Assembly: GCA_030151165.1 (NCBI GenBank)
Contig: JASLEM010000022.1
Span: 1 to 23,989 of the forward strand
Direction of reading: 5' to 3'
DNA length: 23,989 bases
Source: Burkholderiaceae bacterium
GTDB lineage: Bacteria > Pseudomonadota > Gammaproteobacteria > Burkholderiales > Burkholderiaceae
The notes below the pieces were generated by a model, which saw only the letters and a program-made list of their open reading frames with translations, had not been told where the DNA came from and did no database searches. Shown in pieces: positions 23,750 through 23,989 of this stretch; the stretch's first letter is position 1; every line of letters starts with the position of its first letter. The position numbers were made by a program, and so were the translations under genes.

Positions 23750-23971
23750 ATGCAAACGCGGTCTGATCAGTACAACGGGATGGGATCCGCCAAGGCGACC
23801 TTCCTGCGCTTGCCCAGCGTCCTCCGAATCACGGGGCTGGGTCGTTCGACCATCTATCGCATGGTCGCCGACAACCGCTTCCCCAGGCCCGTACGGATCG
23901 GCCAGCGCGCCGTCGCATGGCGACTGTCCGATCTGGAGACGTGGAGCGAGGCTCGGCCTGCCTCACACTGA
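23750..23971 (+). CDS. AlpA-family DNA-binding regulator/excisionase-like protein
   Basis: This 73-residue protein of the AlpA/MerR-like winged helix-turn-helix group is typical of prophages and integrative elements, where such proteins control integrase expression or act in excision. Characteristic sequence is FLRLPSVLRITGLGRSTIYR (about residues 18-37; the recognition helix is at GRSTIYRMV), then FPRPVRIGQRAVAWRLSDLETW. The ATG at 23750 has a very strong AAGGAGGAG upstream. Codon use and base composition are less GC-rich than in the rest of the window. It is the only mobile-element-type gene seen and lies on the far side of the emrA break, suggesting that foreign DNA continues beyond the window's right edge. 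No integrase or attachment site is visible here. Confidence 0.88.
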   Translation: MQTRSDQYNGMGSAKATFLRLPSVLRITGLGRSTIYRMVADNRFPRPVRIGQRAVAWRLSDLETWSEARPASH

Positions 23972-23989
23972 AGAAGCCGCGCAATGGCA

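Overview
The window reads as a GC-rich (about 70 percent) chromosomal segment of a Gram-negative proteobacterium, most likely a beta-proteobacterium of the Burkholderiales. The reasons are the strong C/G third-position bias, Sec- and Tat-like signal peptides on binding proteins, a NodT-type outer-membrane lipoprotein, and the style of the EF-G, SrpH-type serine acetyltransferase and Met/Ssu transporter genes. The species cannot be named from sequence alone. No rRNA, tRNA, CRISPR array or complete insertion sequence was seen.

Left end (1-3521, + strand): the 3' part of an EF-G gene (fusA type, N-terminus and P-loop outside the window), a small beta-class carbonic anhydrase, and an alpha/beta hydrolase that starts at TTG.

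Centre (3626-17306, all - strand): fifteen genes in one direction, nearly all linked to acquiring organic sulfur. In transcription order they are a MetQ-like binding protein, a SfnB/DszC-like flavoprotein, an SsuA-like binding protein, SsuC- and SsuB-like transporter subunits, a DszA/NtaA/CmoJ-family flavin monooxygenase, MetN, MetI, a second MetQ, a complete polar amino-acid (glutamate/cystine type) ABC importer, a rhodanese and an SrpH-type serine O-acetyltransferase. Many joints are overlaps or gaps of a few bases. Three longer gaps hold promoter- or operator-like sequence, so the block is probably several transcription units. A gamma-glutamyltransferase-like gene diverges from its head (17488-19098). 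The simplest reading is a scavenging locus: import of sulfur compounds, flavin-dependent oxygenation and C-S cleavage, and re-assimilation through O-acetylserine and sulfane sulfur. No flavin reductase, DszB-like desulfinase, cysteine synthase or regulator is in the window.

Right part: a two-gene + strand unit (a DUF6714-like protein and a small receiver-like cREC protein) converges on a - strand drug-efflux operon (emrA fragment, emrB, nodT-type lipoprotein). The emrA gene keeps only its C-terminal third. Its sequence breaks at about 23550 beside a perfect 10-bp hairpin, and beyond that lies lower-GC DNA with an AlpA-type excisionase/regulator gene. This looks like the edge of an integrated element or a rearrangement that cut off the efflux operon's promoter.
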